Both the position numbers and the translations under genes were made by a program. 64,000 nucleotides of DNA from Neelides folsomi (taxonomy: Eukaryota; Arthropoda; Collembola; Neelipleona; Neelidae). How positions within the stretch are numbered: position 1 is the first letter of the stretch; every line of letters starts with the position of its first letter. The stretch covers positions 1 to 64,000 of the forward strand of contig JAQGBZ010000292.1 of NCBI GenBank assembly GCA_034687125.1, read 5' to 3'. Positions 35,301 through 50,300 of the stretch are shown in pieces. The notes below the pieces were generated by a model that ran no database searches, was not told where the DNA came from, and saw only the letters and a list, made by a program, of their open reading frames with translations.

Positions 35301-38300
35301 GGGTAGGATTCATTTACTGCACAAAATAAGACGTTTTTACTCAAATTATTTTAATTGAAACTTCCACTTTGGTGTTGCTGGTTCTCTTCATTTTTGTTTT
35401 ACTAGAATTTACAAGTATTTCTGAATTAGTCCTCATTTTAGTGGAAAAGTAATTTCATAAAAGACTGTTTTTGGATATGACGATTATTCGTAATTTGAAA
35501 ACTTTATTTTTATAGTTAAATCGTTACAAATATAAAGTTTAATAATGTAATTGTATTATTTTTTAGCATCAAGCCACCGCCGAAGGACGGAGTTGCAAAG
35601 AGTAATCCATCGAAGCGGCATCGAGAGCGTCTCAACGCGGAGTTGGACACATTGGCTTCTCTCCTCCCCTTCGAACAGAACATCCTCTCCAAGTTGGACC
35701 GCCTCTCAATCCTTCGACTTGCCGTTTCTTACCTTAGAACAAAATCTTACTTTGGGGGTAAGTCACATCTTTTCATTTTAAATCAGATGCATTTATTTCA
35801 GATATTTTCATCAAATCATATTAATTAAGCAGAGTGCAAAACTCATGATTCATTAAATTCTTAAAACTGTAAAAAGATTTAGCTTGCACATTAAAAATTC
35901 CAGTTTTCGAATCTATCTAATAAAATCTATCAATTATCAATTTAATTAAGATAAAGAATTAATTTATCCGAAAGTAATAGCAAAAGTAAGATTATGACTG
36001 CTGTGGATGGTTGAATTGTAAATTAATGGGAGGACAAATGACTTCCGACCGCCGATTCGGTTCGAAGCAGATGTATACCATAAATAAGGCCTGAGGGGTA
36101 CACAGAAGGTCCATCGGATCCAAATTCCTAATGCCCCATGAATCCTTACGTCGTAACTCTTCCCTTACATGCTTTCTTCCTCCAGACTTGTACATTTATA
36201 CTAGTTATTTCAAAAAAGGAGAAATGTAAATATACTCACAATACATACATAATTTATAAACATTTTTAACCAGAGTTTACAATAAGAGTTTACATTAAGA
36301 GTTTTACAATAAAAGCATAAAATTGCAGTAAACTCGTAATTCAGTATGTCGAAAGACCAACAAACTTTCGCAAAATATTTGTGATATTGTTGGATTATAT
36401 TAAATTACAGCAATCGTCCTTTTTTGTATCTTGAGTGAAGGTGTGAAAAGTTTTTTATTTCCCTTGGGAGATTTTCTTAAAGTGATCACGAAAGAGGTGC
36501 TGTATATGGAAGTCTCCCCCTTGGCACCTCCCTCACAATTAAGAATCAATTAATGTGTGTGTATTTTGCCGTGTCAATATGTCAGTGTAGTGAGTGGCCC
36601 CCTGGTGTCTCCTCGAAATCGGTGGAGAGGCCGAGAAGACAAATTTGGTTTGGCAGGGGGAAGCCAGCAGGGATTTCTTAACACGGGTCTCCGGTGAACG
36701 GACCCCTACCTCGACTCCTTACATCATCCCAAAAACACCTTCACAAGAACGTCCCTCATCTCGTCTCCACTCATTGTAGACCAAAGTGAGTAAAATACGA
36801 GGGGAAAGGAATCTCTCGACTGTATCAATTAACGGTCGTGAGCGGAGGAGGAGGATCGATGGAGCTAATCCCGAATAGCAGAATACACACACACAACCTT
36901 CACCTGCCCACACCACACCGCGGATCGATCCCCATTTGACTCTCCAACTCCCACGGAAAAGGGAGAAACACCAAGTTGTTTCTATACAAGAACAACACAA
37001 TACGGGGTCTAATGTGTGTAGCTTTTCTATCCCAATACAGGGATGGATAGAATACCTCATGAGAGTATATTTATCTTACTGACAATGCGGAAGGCTCTCC
37101 ATTGTATCTCTTTCTCTAAATTAACTCTCACTGGCGACTGACACCCATCAGACTCGCTCCCAGTATTCATCAATTTGTCACTACGTCTTCATTTAATAAC
37201 TTTTCAATACAACTCTCACTTTCATCTATTTTACCAATATATGATATCATTTGATCAAAGTACATACATTACTTGTAATAGTACAGATATTTCTAAGAAA
37301 CTTTAGTTATTGGATAGTGACAGCTTTGGACTAGCGTTAGTTGATATAACTTTATTTGGGAGACTTTCTAGTTATAAACTATGAGAGGGAGTTCCCTAGA
37401 GGGAAATTTAATGCAATTTTACGACGATTGTTAAATGGATGATCCTTGTTGGAACTCATTGGGCTAAGCTCATCCTTTTATTCTACCGCGTCCCACGAGA
37501 CTTGGTTGTCCCGTTTGTTCAACATTAAGAATTTTGATAATTGAATTAAACTCCTCCGCATAAGAGTACTGAAGCCGTTTGGAAATTGAACGAATTTTCA
37601 AATTATTCTATAGTTATTAGGTTATTACTGTAGTTGGAGTAGGGAACAGAGAGGAAATGTTTATTACCTCAAATACCAGCCGAGATGATTATGTATAAAT
37701 TTTGGAGTAAAGGATTTTGAAGGTATCTTTGGGAGAGTCGTAAAACGTAAAAGGATCATTAGGGGAGAAGTCGATGAGATATTAATTTTTGAGGGGAGAG
37801 GTGATCCTGGAAAGGGACAGACGACGTGTGTATTTGGTAGAGAAAGAAGAGGGATAATGAGTCAACTAATTGATGAACCCTGGACAGACTTGATTAACTT
37901 GTCATTCCCCGAATGTTCCTCAGGAGGGTTCCAATCCCCTCCATTTAATATCACTTTCCCTAATTCAACATACTGAGCCCTTCCCTTTTGTTACTCCTAC
38001 GCTCAATCCTTTCCCTATAACTTACCCTCCATGTTGTCAACCAACAGTATATTTTATGTAAAAGTATATCCATGTTCTGCATATTTCAATTTCAATACCT
38101 TTCCATATATTGGACCATCAATAGGAGAAGCTTCCTAAAATATGTAACAGTTTGAAGATATGCCCTTTTCATTTCCCTTTCTATTTTCTATTGTTAATCC
38201 AAGCCTTTGTTATTTGATAGGAATTGATACAGCAAATATTGGGGATGCATTTTATATCAACAGTTCATTTTATTTTAATTTTTCGACTTGTTTACTGCGG

Positions 38301-41300
38301 CATGGGCGGAAAATATATGTAAATATAAAAAATTAGAAATGTATTTGAACTGATGATTTCATATTTTGATATTACTTAACCAAGGGCAAGAGTCAATTCA
38401 AAGGCGGGGCAATGATACTGTATAGGAAAATGAACTCATCATTTTCATTGAATAAACGACTTTTACATCAAGTTAATTACTCCTGACATTTAATCATGAA
38501 CAAAATAATAAGTCGATAATTTGATGGAGCAAATAGGAGATTAAGAGATGAGGCTCATTATTTCGCCCTAGACCCCCATTACCTGTCTTAATCCCTTTCC
38601 ATCAAGGCTTTGCCTCCACGAATTTCTCTCTTTTTCCTCAACTTTGTTTTTCCTTTTAGACTCAATGCCTGGCGCCTTTATGATGATGAGTGATGAACTA
38701 TAAAAATGTTTGTAAAGCTTAAACGAAAGGAACCTAATGGCATTTTCATAAAATTGTTATAAAGAAACAACTTCCAGGCCCTATGCTAAATCTGTCCTAT
38801 TTGAATTATGATATTAAGAGAACATGGAGCTGTGGGCCTAATTATCTGTATTACCTGGATAAGAAATTAGATTAAATAAATTGGCCATTCATTTATTGTA
38901 AGAGAAAAGGGGTTGGATGAAATTCAGGAATATATGGCCATGTGTACACAGTTAGGTTGGGGGTATGACGCATAAACAGAAAAGAGCCATTCATCAAAAC
39001 TCAGGTTCATTTCGGGGATTTTAAGGGGAGAAATGAGGAACAAAAATTGAGGTGGATTTTTTGTCTCTCCGGTCCTCATCTCAATAATGGGGAACCGCGT
39101 CTAACGAAGAGAAATCTCTTCTTGGTTTCGACCTGTGGATAATTTGAAATCTCAATCTGGGCCTGCCTCGGAACTCCCATGGAAAATCTCTCTTTTTACG
39201 AGAATCCGGCAGTTTGGTCCACTTTTTTATGAGGTTTCAGTGGTTGGAAGAGAGGTTCATCAGTCAGGTCGAGTTCATTTTCTTAATCCGAGACTTCATT
39301 CCCAACACATTCGACTCTCATTACACGGAGTGGAAGATCGCCGCCTCTTATCTACTCACATTCAAATCTCTCTCTTCTCTTAAGATTCGGAACTGGATCG
39401 AATTACATGAGACTCTCATCTTCCTCAACTCATTTTATATTTCAAGTTACTCTTTTTAAATAACCATAACCCAGAAACAGATTTATACCAGGCTTAGACA
39501 ACTTGAGCTTATACAGTTTGATCATATGTACAGTACTAACATTAAGTAATAATTTAAAAGTAAAAATAGTTATTTTCTTTTTAAATGTATTTCATTTCCT
39601 ATTTCGTAAACCATCTGGTGCAATACGGAACTTAAAATTTTTGATAAATGCATAGATTTGACTTTGAGGACATTTTGTCTGCCTGTTTGAGTATCATGCC
39701 TAAGCCCAGCCTCCCATTGTGTGTCATTTACAAGCGGAAATCTGAAGGAGTAATGTCAAATGTAATGATGTAATGAGGAGTGTTGGCTGCAGACGGAGAG
39801 CCTCGACGAGACCTTCAAATCAAATTCAGTTTTTTAAAGTTTCTTGTCGACTCCCATTTGGGCCAAAGTGGATAAAAAATTCTTGCCACGTCCTCTCCTA
39901 CATTTCCGGCTCACTTTTTCACTCAAATCCCCGCCGTCGACCATTATGCCCATGAATATGAAATTAATTTTCTTCCTCTACTTCTACATTATTTAAGGAG
40001 GATTGTTCAGTTCCATATGTCTCTTATAAAGTTACATGAATAGGTCTGGTATAACTACTAATATACGAGTTACTATACTCTTATACTAAACTATACAGCA
40101 CCTACAATACTTAAAAACTCATGTCTTCATGTTGTTGTAAATATTCAAGTAGATTTGGCGCAGGTGTACTAAATGTGATACAGCATTAAAAGTACAGATA
40201 TGTATGGTTTCATTATTATAGTACAAATATTTAGCACAGAGAACTTCAATCTATAGTTAAAATTGTGAGTCTATGAATCTATGCAGTCTATGGCCACTAT
40301 TGCGCGTTATCTTGACACAGCTCACTGACTTGCATCAAATCTGCTAAATGTATAATTCATAATAGAGGAAGTTGATAAGAGAAAATTCGGACTTGTCAGA
40401 ATTGCCAGTTGGGAAGTTAAGTCCCAGGATGAAGAATTACTAAGTTTATGTTAAACTCCTTGATTGATGAGGAATCAAGAACTATGGAATACATTATAAA
40501 TTAAAGATTATACTCGTACATTATAACAGTATCGAGATTGGCCACTTTTATAAAATACTAGGACCTTTACTAATTATTAATACTTCAAAGGATAGAAAGT
40601 TCATTTTATTAATTAGGTCTTTAGAGTTAAGTAAAAATATTCATATTTGTAAATATTGCATAAGTCGTTCATCATATTAATCATCAGAGTTAAATTGCGC
40701 AAAATTTGAAGGATCAATATAAAAATTAAGCATAAGTAACTATAAGATTGGATGAAGCTCGATGAATTAAACACATCCAGGGTTCGTAAATTGAATAATT
40801 GAGGAAAACAATGGGCTTTATTATTCTATGAATTCTGAATTCATCCTGAGAAGTTTCCCACCTGCGTTTCAACATTCCACTTTTACAATAGGAGTTTATT
40901 TTGTTTCCAATTCAAGGAATCCCATATTGAAAGCTTACCCACGGCTATAATGCAAATTTACTGTTAATAATATAATGTACAATATGCCAATTTAATTGGA
41001 ATCGTTGTTTATCTGGGCTATTTAATATTTTATATATTTCATTCGCTAACAAGAGTTTCCCAACGTGAGGTATAAGGACGGTATATTTATGTAAGATATA
41101 CAGATACATATAAAATTTATATTATAGTGCTATATGGCAATTCATAAATTCATATTTAATTTCCTTTCAAGCGAATCTGTTCATTATGAATTATCAGATT
41201 AAACGTAAGCAGATAGTAGAATATGTATAAATGAATTTGGAAGAACTCTCATGGAAGAACAATTGTAAGTTGTGAATGTAATTTTAAAAAGGAGAAGGTG

Positions 41301-44300
41301 GTGAACTCGGATGGAGGGAGAGGATTATTCGGATAGAAAGGATAGGAGGGAGATTTTTCTCAAAGTGTGTGTATGTAAGAGAAGAGGGAGAGAATTTCCG
41401 TGACTGGAAGACATTAAGGTGACTGCGTTATCTGGAACAGTAGCGTTAGTTAGAGTTTCCCCGACTCCCTCGCCCGACTCCGGGCGGATTAAGGAAGAAG
41501 GGGAAAAGGGTTCGGTCCTAGGAACCCACTACTCGGAGATTTAATACATTTCCTCCCATACACTTTCTTCTCGATGGAAAATCTGTTTTAATACTCCTTT
41601 CACTCTCGCCTTATATGTTCCTTATAAAATGTCGGCGAGTGTAGGGCTAATAAAACTTTCAGGGGAGACTCTTCCATGCCATAGAGAATAAAAGAGTATT
41701 AAAAGTGAAGGAGCCGGGGATTGAAAAGGGGAATTTATGAAAGTCGGGGAAAGAGAAGAAAAATTCTCCCTCACTCCCACTATGACAATCAAACGTCTCG
41801 AGTTGGAAGATTGATGTCGGCTATCACATTACCTTGATTGATAAATACCTTTCCCAATTCCCCAATACTTCTTCGCTCCCTACGCCCTAAACTTATGGGG
41901 TACACTTTCCCATTTTCTCAATTCCTTCTTTCCCTTTTTACTACCCTTTATCCTACACATGGGGAATATCAATAAAATGGACGCATGAGTCAGGTAGTGG
42001 AGCTATTTATCATTTGTAGACACTAAAACGTAATTTATATTGTCAATTGGAAAATGGGCATTAGCAGGTTCAAATCCATAAATAAGAATTGTTGACTTAT
42101 TTGAAAGTTATTTTGTAATCTAAATTGGATATTATTTCTATCAGTCATAAATAAAGTAAATATAAAATTGAATCGAAAATTTTCCACTTCCTCTCTCATT
42201 TCAACTCTATATAATTACTTGTACACTAGATTGATACTATTATCTAAAATGTAATTTTGGCCACTATATGGTAATAGCTGGGATTTAATCGTATGGAGTG
42301 AACAATGAAAGAGAATTAAATCCTTTCGTATTCGAGCACAATATTCGAAAGGAGAATCGGGTTTTAAATTATATTAAATGGGACGTGCGGAGTTGGGATA
42401 ATGCATGGAATGAGAAATAATAAATAGGAATGTGAATTATTTTCTTTAGTCAACTCAGGTCGTCGGAGGTTTCGAGGCCTCGTTTTATGAAAATAATAAA
42501 AGGAGTAATTCCTTCCATAAGTAATTCTCGTGGTTTTCCTGGGCTTTATCGGGAGAAGGGATCGGTGAATAATGGTTTACTTTATAATGGGCTCCACAGT
42601 AAGCACTTGACCGCTTCACGAGCAAATGAGCTTATAAAATAATGGAATGCTTCCCGAGGAATTCGGCCAGGTAAATTAAATGGACGGCCAAATGCCGGGG
42701 TCCAACTTTAGGCTTCTTAAGTATATTAACCCATTCCAGAGCTCCGACTCGATTGACTACCAGTAGCAATATAATATGCACATATAATTAGTTCATACCA
42801 TAAGTAGGTATAGTAAGACGCTGGTGTATTTTACGATTAGCAAACTTACAATGTTTACTTTGCGTTTGATATTAAAGAAAATTTATTACGAACCTTACAC
42901 TTTCTCAACCATCTAAAGAAGTTTCAAGTCTGAACATTGTTAAGATAGGAAGAGGAATCATAGCAAATTTTATTATTCCCTAGTATAGAAGTATATGTGG
43001 TGGTTGACATTCATTGCTCATTTGATGGAAATAATGCATGAAGGAGATTTGGGTAGCTGTTTTGGAAGAACTCTGGGAGTCAAAATAGAAGTTGAAGTAG
43101 CCGGGACATTTGCATAAGTCATATTAATAATATGCGGTGAGTGAGCGAGGGTAAGTAGTGGACTCCGAATGTAACAATGCTTGTGAGGTTGTGAGTGGGG
43201 AAGTAATTTCAACTAGTTCCGAGTATCATAATCATATATTATGATAATATATTTCGGAATCCGGCTAATGGCCACCAGCCGGAGTTATTGATCAGATGAA
43301 GGTGAAGGGAAATCATCTTAAGTCCTCGACTTAACTCACTCTCCTTCCCAGGATTCTCACTGCGTCTTAACACGCATATCTCCACACATATCCAAGCTCC
43401 CGGAGAAGTTACTCCTCCACTTTATAATACAAACAAGACTCCTTATAGACCCATTTATCATTATTTATCACCACTAAGAACTTATTAGCTAACCATCGAC
43501 TTGATGCCAATTTAAACCCCCTATGATATTATTTAACTTATACATTTAATTATTTAAGATTATACGAGAAAGAAAATAGTTATAAAGTAGTTTAGCACAA
43601 AAATATGTAGGTAGACCAGCATACTGCACTTACCTAGAGATTTCAATTTTAACTATTAAAATTGATTTAACCATACATATATTAAAATTTAAATATTATA
43701 TATTATTAATATTTGGCTTTAATACTTTATCTTAATTTTATTATTTTTATTTTGGTCTTATTTATGGAAGGAGTTATTTAAACAAGGTTAATAGTTTTTA
43801 ATTAAAGAAAATTTAATACCTTAAATTCAAAAGGCAATTTTAAAAAATTCGGGCAACATGTACGAGAATGAATGAGGGAAAGTTTGCGTGTGTCTGAAAT
43901 AGTGTATAAAAGTATGAACATGTTGCTCTCCCCTTTTTCACTTTCGGTCGCTCTCCCGTCAGCCGAAACTCGATTAAACTAATTCACTTTTTACGATCCA
44001 TTCCAATTAAGAGTCCGCTCGCAATCTACATATTTACTTTTTTAAATTCTCACACCCTCCCATTTTTCCTTATAAACTTTATAATGTAAAAAAACCTCAT
44101 TTGTGTAAACATTTACAATTTTGTAATATAGCAAGCAAAATGATACTTAGTAAGCTATGCACAATATGATGATATTCTAAATTCTTACTACAACCCCCAT
44201 TGATGGCCGAATCCTCATTGATGAGGATATGGATAGAAATAAATCTCGTCTAGGAGGCGTATTCCTATTGGGATTGCATTGGATGAAAGGAGTCGGTGAA

Positions 44301-47300
44301 TGTATAGGCGTCTCCTCCTGCGTATGCGTCTGGAGCGTAGCGGATCGGGAGGGAATTCGGGATAATGGTAGAGATTCGGGAGTCGCCATCTCCGCCGCAT
44401 GGTCCCATCCCCTTGGCTCATCTCCTCCCTTTTAATCCCACCAAGGAATTGGATATTCCTTCCATACGCCTGGCGCCGACTAAAAACTCAATTCACTCTA
44501 TAATTTTCACAATTACTATTATCATACGGTTGCTCAATTTCTCCACAACCTGTCTATGGGCTCTTGATCTGAAAATCTTGAGGATTCTCCTCCTTCCAAC
44601 TACCATCGACCATTCCACTACTTTTCAAGCCTAGTTCCATTTTTTCCTATCTAACTAAAATGATCATTATTTTATAACCAGATATTACTCCAAGCTACAC
44701 TAGGAACAAAATGAGCCCTCGACATTCGTCTTTAATAGGAATACCGATGGGGAGATATGCAAGTTTTTATGAACCTCATGAGGGGGAAATCTGGGAAGGA
44801 GGGCTTTGAAATTAAATTGTGAGGTGTGACGGTGGTTGTTTCTTCCTTCCAATTACACTTGATCTATTTTTCATCAATTGTGGACGTAATGGATTTGGTT
44901 CCTCTGTATGGGCAGATGGTTATCTCACACACACAGCGACTCATACAAGGATCTATTACTATTACTCCGTATTCTTCCTAAAGGTGTAATGGATCCTACG
45001 AGTCAGGAGGATAGAGATAAATGGAACGGGGAAAAAGAGAGGTTAATTTGCCCTCCGGCTCAATTACCACAAACTCTAATCGTTATATAAAATCCAACTG
45101 ATTTCGCCCACCTTTCTTTTCTCCTCTCATTAGTAACTCTGGTCGTATCTCTTCCCTTAAATATGTATTTATGGTATATTCTATGAGTAATATTATGTAA
45201 TATACCACACTGGTACACTAATATGTATCATATGTATTTATTAGACCGGCTCTTAATTTTTAGGGTTTATGAGTGGAATATACATAAAGGGGACTTTTCT
45301 ATCCATCATTTTACTAGACTTACTGGGCTATGATTGAAGGAGTCAAAGGTCACCTATGTTGTATGAATGTAACGGGAGGTTTCACGGGCGGAACCGACGG
45401 AGGAAGGTGGTTTTTGTTCCAATCGATTTTTCTTTCCCCTTTTTCTCATTACGGGCAGAGAACGGAGAAAAACATATTTCCCCTTATCTCGACCACTCCG
45501 CCTTCAAAACAACTGTCAAAGTCTCTCGGCCCTACTTTTGAAGGATTCAAAATTACACATTGTGGAAAGACGTAGGGAGAACCATTTAAAGTCTATGGGG
45601 AATGGGAAAAGTAAAAATTCCATCCTACTTACTTCATTACTCCATTCACTACCAATATAAATGCATATTGTGTATACTTACTCCATTGTAAAGTTTAGTT
45701 ATAGGGACTTTACAAACTGCGAAAAATTTCAGAGGGTTTTAGGTTCAGGTTGTTTGAAAGCAGGGTTGCATAAGATTGAGGTGAGACTGATCAAAAAAGT
45801 GTATAGCTGATAGGGAAAGAAGAAGCGAAGTGAGTACGTGATGATAATAGAGTCATCAACACTTGGCAAAAAGAGGTGTACGAATTTTTACACCTGCCAA
45901 TTACTCAAAACCTCTCCTTCAGATTCCCTCCAAGTTTAACGATCTGCTTTTATGCCCCCGTCTCCCTTTTAATGATTGTTTCGATGGAGGAGCCGACGTG
46001 GAATCTCTCTACTCTCATTACCAAACACAACCTTTGAGAAAGATATAAGAACTAATTTGGATACGAGGCAGTAGCAACCAGGAGAGAACAACAACAACAC
46101 ACCGACAACCGACGCTTATCTCTTTACAACTTTCGGACTCACTCAAACTTTTTTGGATCACAAATCCCCCCTTTGGGTTCTATCCAGCTAATAAGATATC
46201 TCTCTTTGGTATACATACCTACTCAAATTGATCCTGTGGGAGATAATTTAGGGGAACCCTTACGCAATGTTATCGACTAATACTATCCTCCATACATAGA
46301 GTACATACTCTATATACCATAATGTGTATATGTACCATACATTCTAAATCACTTTAATCTGGTAATATTGTTATATAGTTTTAAACTTTGACAGAATCAT
46401 AATCATGGTGTAGGAATATAAGTTGAAACGAATTGGCTCAAGAGATGTGAAAATTTCCTATACACAATGATTGTTATTTAATGCATTTGTATGAAACTCG
46501 TTAACTAGATTGTTTTAAGGAAAAATAAGGTTGAGTAGAGAGTTTGAGGAAATTCTTCACAATTCAAGATTCCTACTACACTAACAATTATCTACTTTAA
46601 TTTCGACTTTTCCACTAGACGGACCTAGTCATTTTCTTACTTTAAATTGGGAAATTCGTTTCACTTTGTCGCCTCCTACTGTCAAATGGCTCATGAAAGA
46701 AACGACTAACAATTGGAAAAATATTCACTGGGCAAAGGAAAGTCAAACCGGAATTTAAGAATAGTAACTGATCCCTACTTGTATCTGCCAGAACTTAAAC
46801 TAAAGCTTCTTTATTTAAACCTGAATATAAAATTGTGGAAGGGTTTCAACAAAAAATATTAAGGCTTGTTGAGCCAGTGCAAAGTTAATTCATGAATAAG
46901 TTTATTTAATAGGATTACCTTTTAGAGTTGACATTTACCTTTGTGTGGGACGATGTCTTATTAAAAAACTAGAGTTTTGACAATTTGTAATTTATTCACT
47001 ATTATCTAACCTACTTTATGTATAGCGTCTTTATATAAAAGTCAGTCAAACTCAAGTTATCGAATAAAATAATTTAACTCTGATCAAAATAGAGCATTTT
47101 ATTCATATAGGGTGGACTTGAGGGTTTCTCACATCGTAAGTTGATAAAAACTTTTAAATCTTATTTAAAATGTACATGGGTGGAAATTGAATATGGGTAG
47201 ATTCATAAGTGGCTTAATGCCTGAGATTCAGTCCGACTACTGTGCGACTCGTTATTTGATGTAGCTTCTGGATTTGAGATTTTCATGGAAGGAATGCGAT

Positions 47301-50300
47301 TAACGAACAAATTTAAATGTGGTCAACCTGCCATTAAATCTTTTCGTGAAAGTTGTTAAGGGTTTGAGACTTGGATTACAGAATAGCTAATGTGATCTTT
47401 TGAGGACAAACAGCATATTTCTTTAATCTCATCTCTGATTTCTTTAGGTAGCCAGACACATAAAAACTGAGTTGTCGTCTCATCCTTTGAAACTTCTTGT
47501 CGTCTGTCACAAGAACTTTTTCTTTCTTTCATTCAACTTCAACAATTCATCACCTTTATTTTATTTTATTTCATATCAATTGATTGCATCATTCCACCTT
47601 TCAATTATTTTGATCCCTGATCTCTTATTTTTCTGTCAATTCAATTTTACTCTACCTGTAAAGTCATGAATGGTAGATACAGAAAACTTCATATTAACTG
47701 GGCCTTGTAAGAATGTAAAAATTAAAATGGGTTTAAAACATTCGTAAAAGATGTTTTATAATTTTAATAAATGAACCAAAGAGGTTTTCGATGAGGTAGG
47801 CAAAATTATTTTTTTATGTTTCTGCTCGAAGCTAATAGGTTAGTATTGAATACATAATGGGAGAATTTACCAAGGCGGAATAGGAAAAGAGAAATCGATC
47901 AAGATTTGGATTGGTTCCTTGAGGGTGGATCGACTAGAGATGATTATTAGAGATTATTGAGGAACTGAATTGTTTTTTCCCTCGAACGAGATTTTGTCGA
48001 TGGTTGGGAGGGGGGAATTAAAATAATTAGCACTCTCTCAATTATTTGCACAAGCTGGGATTGGAGGAACTTTGAGCTATTAACCGCATTGTAGGGCGAG
48101 GAGTTTGAGGAGAAGCCGTCGGTGTACTTTCTCAGTATTTACAGGTGTATAGATCGAGGGGAGTAATTATCCTCCAACGTGCAATTAAGGGGAATTTCCC
48201 TCTGTTCCATCAACCTCTTCCTCGGTGGTTCACTCGCTCATCCTCCACTATGGAACAATAGTAGTACCTTGACTAAGAAATATGGAGAGTTATCGGGGAG
48301 GAACATCAGAAGAGTCGAGCCGGAAATCACTTATTAAACCTGGAGTGGAACGAAAGTTTATTCATAAATATACTCTAAATACTCAAATTTCAAAAATGAT
48401 AATTGGCCGCTCAATTCCTATTAGATTCAACGATATTTTTAAAATCGGAACATTTCCAACGTCGGCAGTATCCTTTCATAAATAAAGTATTGAAGAGTCT
48501 TTCATATTATAAAGAGAAGAATTTGCTCTTATTAAAATTTCCTTCCTATCCATTAAGAAATATGCAAATGACGTTGGAGTCAAGTGTAATTAATGAGCTT
48601 TAAAGGCATTTCACAATTTGTAATGAAAGGACTGGAATGGTTATTAGACGTATAAATAGTAAAGAAAGGTTGAGGAGGTCAACGGGCCTTTTATCCATTT
48701 GATCCCTCAAGATTAGATGGAGTGTGATGACCATTGTTCCATCTCATTTAAAAAAGATCTCACTTGAGGAATGAAGAAGTTTAAAAAATGAGGGTTTTTG
48801 TTTAAGGGTGATCCGAATGGAGCATTCATTTAGATATGAGATGTATATAAGGGGGTTCCCTGTCCAGAACTTAATGGATGCCCCCATAGAAGTCATCGTA
48901 AATAAGGTGGTGGACTACGTGGCTTAGGAATTAAAACACCGTGAGCAGAATTATGATTCTCCCTCGAATCTTTAATGAACAGTGAACATTATTACTTCCA
49001 TATATGAACGGAGGTTCGGTTCCTCGACGTCCTCATCTCCTCTCTCAAAAGTAATACATTATCATATAATCATCATCACTTTGGCTTATTTGTAACTTGC
49101 ATTTTTCAACTCCTCCATCTTAAGATATATCCATACATACATAGTATTTAGATAAGTACAAATAATATATTTACGAGTATAAGGAGAATTTTGTATAAGG
49201 AGAATTTCCACGGCCCATTTCTTAGGCAGTTGAGTGAGTCATAGCCCATAGTAGTATTTTAATTGTGTGTTTGACTTCATGGGTTTTAAAAAGTAGTAGT
49301 AGTATTTTGCTCCTTGGTAACTCTGATATAATCCATGTACTACTGGGGATTATTACGTTGAAGTGTGTTTTAAAGCTAAGTAACGATAAGTAAAGGAATC
49401 TGACCATTAGTTATTGTTAGTGTGGTTGAATTTATAAGAAGGAATCTGTTCCAGTTTGTGAGGACTGGAAGTTGAATTCCTAATTAACTCTTTCGCTCCT
49501 TTCCCCTTCGCCTCGACTATGGAGAACTAATGACAGATTCTGCTTGGAATAAATAATTGTGGGTTGACCCTATAGGAACCCATTCCTCCTCCTCATAAAA
49601 AATGAAGGTAATGAGCTAGGGGTTGTAGTAGTTCAGGTTTATTTGCACTACTATCCACAATTTATGGTCATTCTTTACATCTCCAGCCTTTAACATTGCT
49701 CGAATACTTTCAACTTCAATTTTTACTCATTTGTGATTTAAAACATACGAGGCACAAATGTGTAGTCCAACAATTGGAGATTAGTATTTGAGATTGGGCA
49801 TTTTAAGGCGAACAGAAGTTTATTTAAATAAAACATGATGCCACCATGTCGTTTAAGTCCTTTTTATCCTTTTTTCATGACAGTCGCCAAGTATTTAACA
49901 TTTATTCTACTTCTTTGGATCAACCAAGTACAAATACAATTTTGTAACTCGTGTAAGCACTTATGCTAGTCCGTGGATAATATTCATAGACAAGTTACAA
50001 GATGGAAATGATGCTATTGAATATGATAGGATTTATAAATCTTTAAATTTCGTTTTTCGAATATGAAAAGACTTTTACTTTCTTTGAGTGTTAAGGTTGG
50101 TGTGTGTGTGTGTATGTGTGACATTTGAGATTTGATGATTCGGAGTGTTGAGTGATAGGGGGTTATGGTTGCATGACACGACGGTTTTCTTTGCCTGTTG
50201 CTCTTCGGTCCATGTCTTCTCGGGGTCACGTGAGGGTGTGTTGTGCGGGGTACCTGTATCCTCATCCCCCTGCGTGAGGAACCCACCTTGGCGTGATCCT

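Larger units (their letters stand above)
26359..35566. other. ss intron 1 (9.2 kb), no nested gene seen
   Basis: AT-rich DNA with GC-balanced blocks near 26.56-27.22, 27.54-27.97, 28.28-28.70, 29.37-29.60, 30.1-30.55, 30.7-31.5, 31.75-32.1, 32.55-33.06 and 34.13-34.50 kb. It contains a cluster of bHLH-PAS-type sites (27594-27913) and a 15-bp tandem array (34560-34660), listed separately. No transposon or RNA gene recognised. Confidence 0.5.

Noticed and set aside
36719-37060. 113-codon minus-strand ORF
   Set aside because: Compositional open frame in a GC-balanced block, no recognisable protein features.
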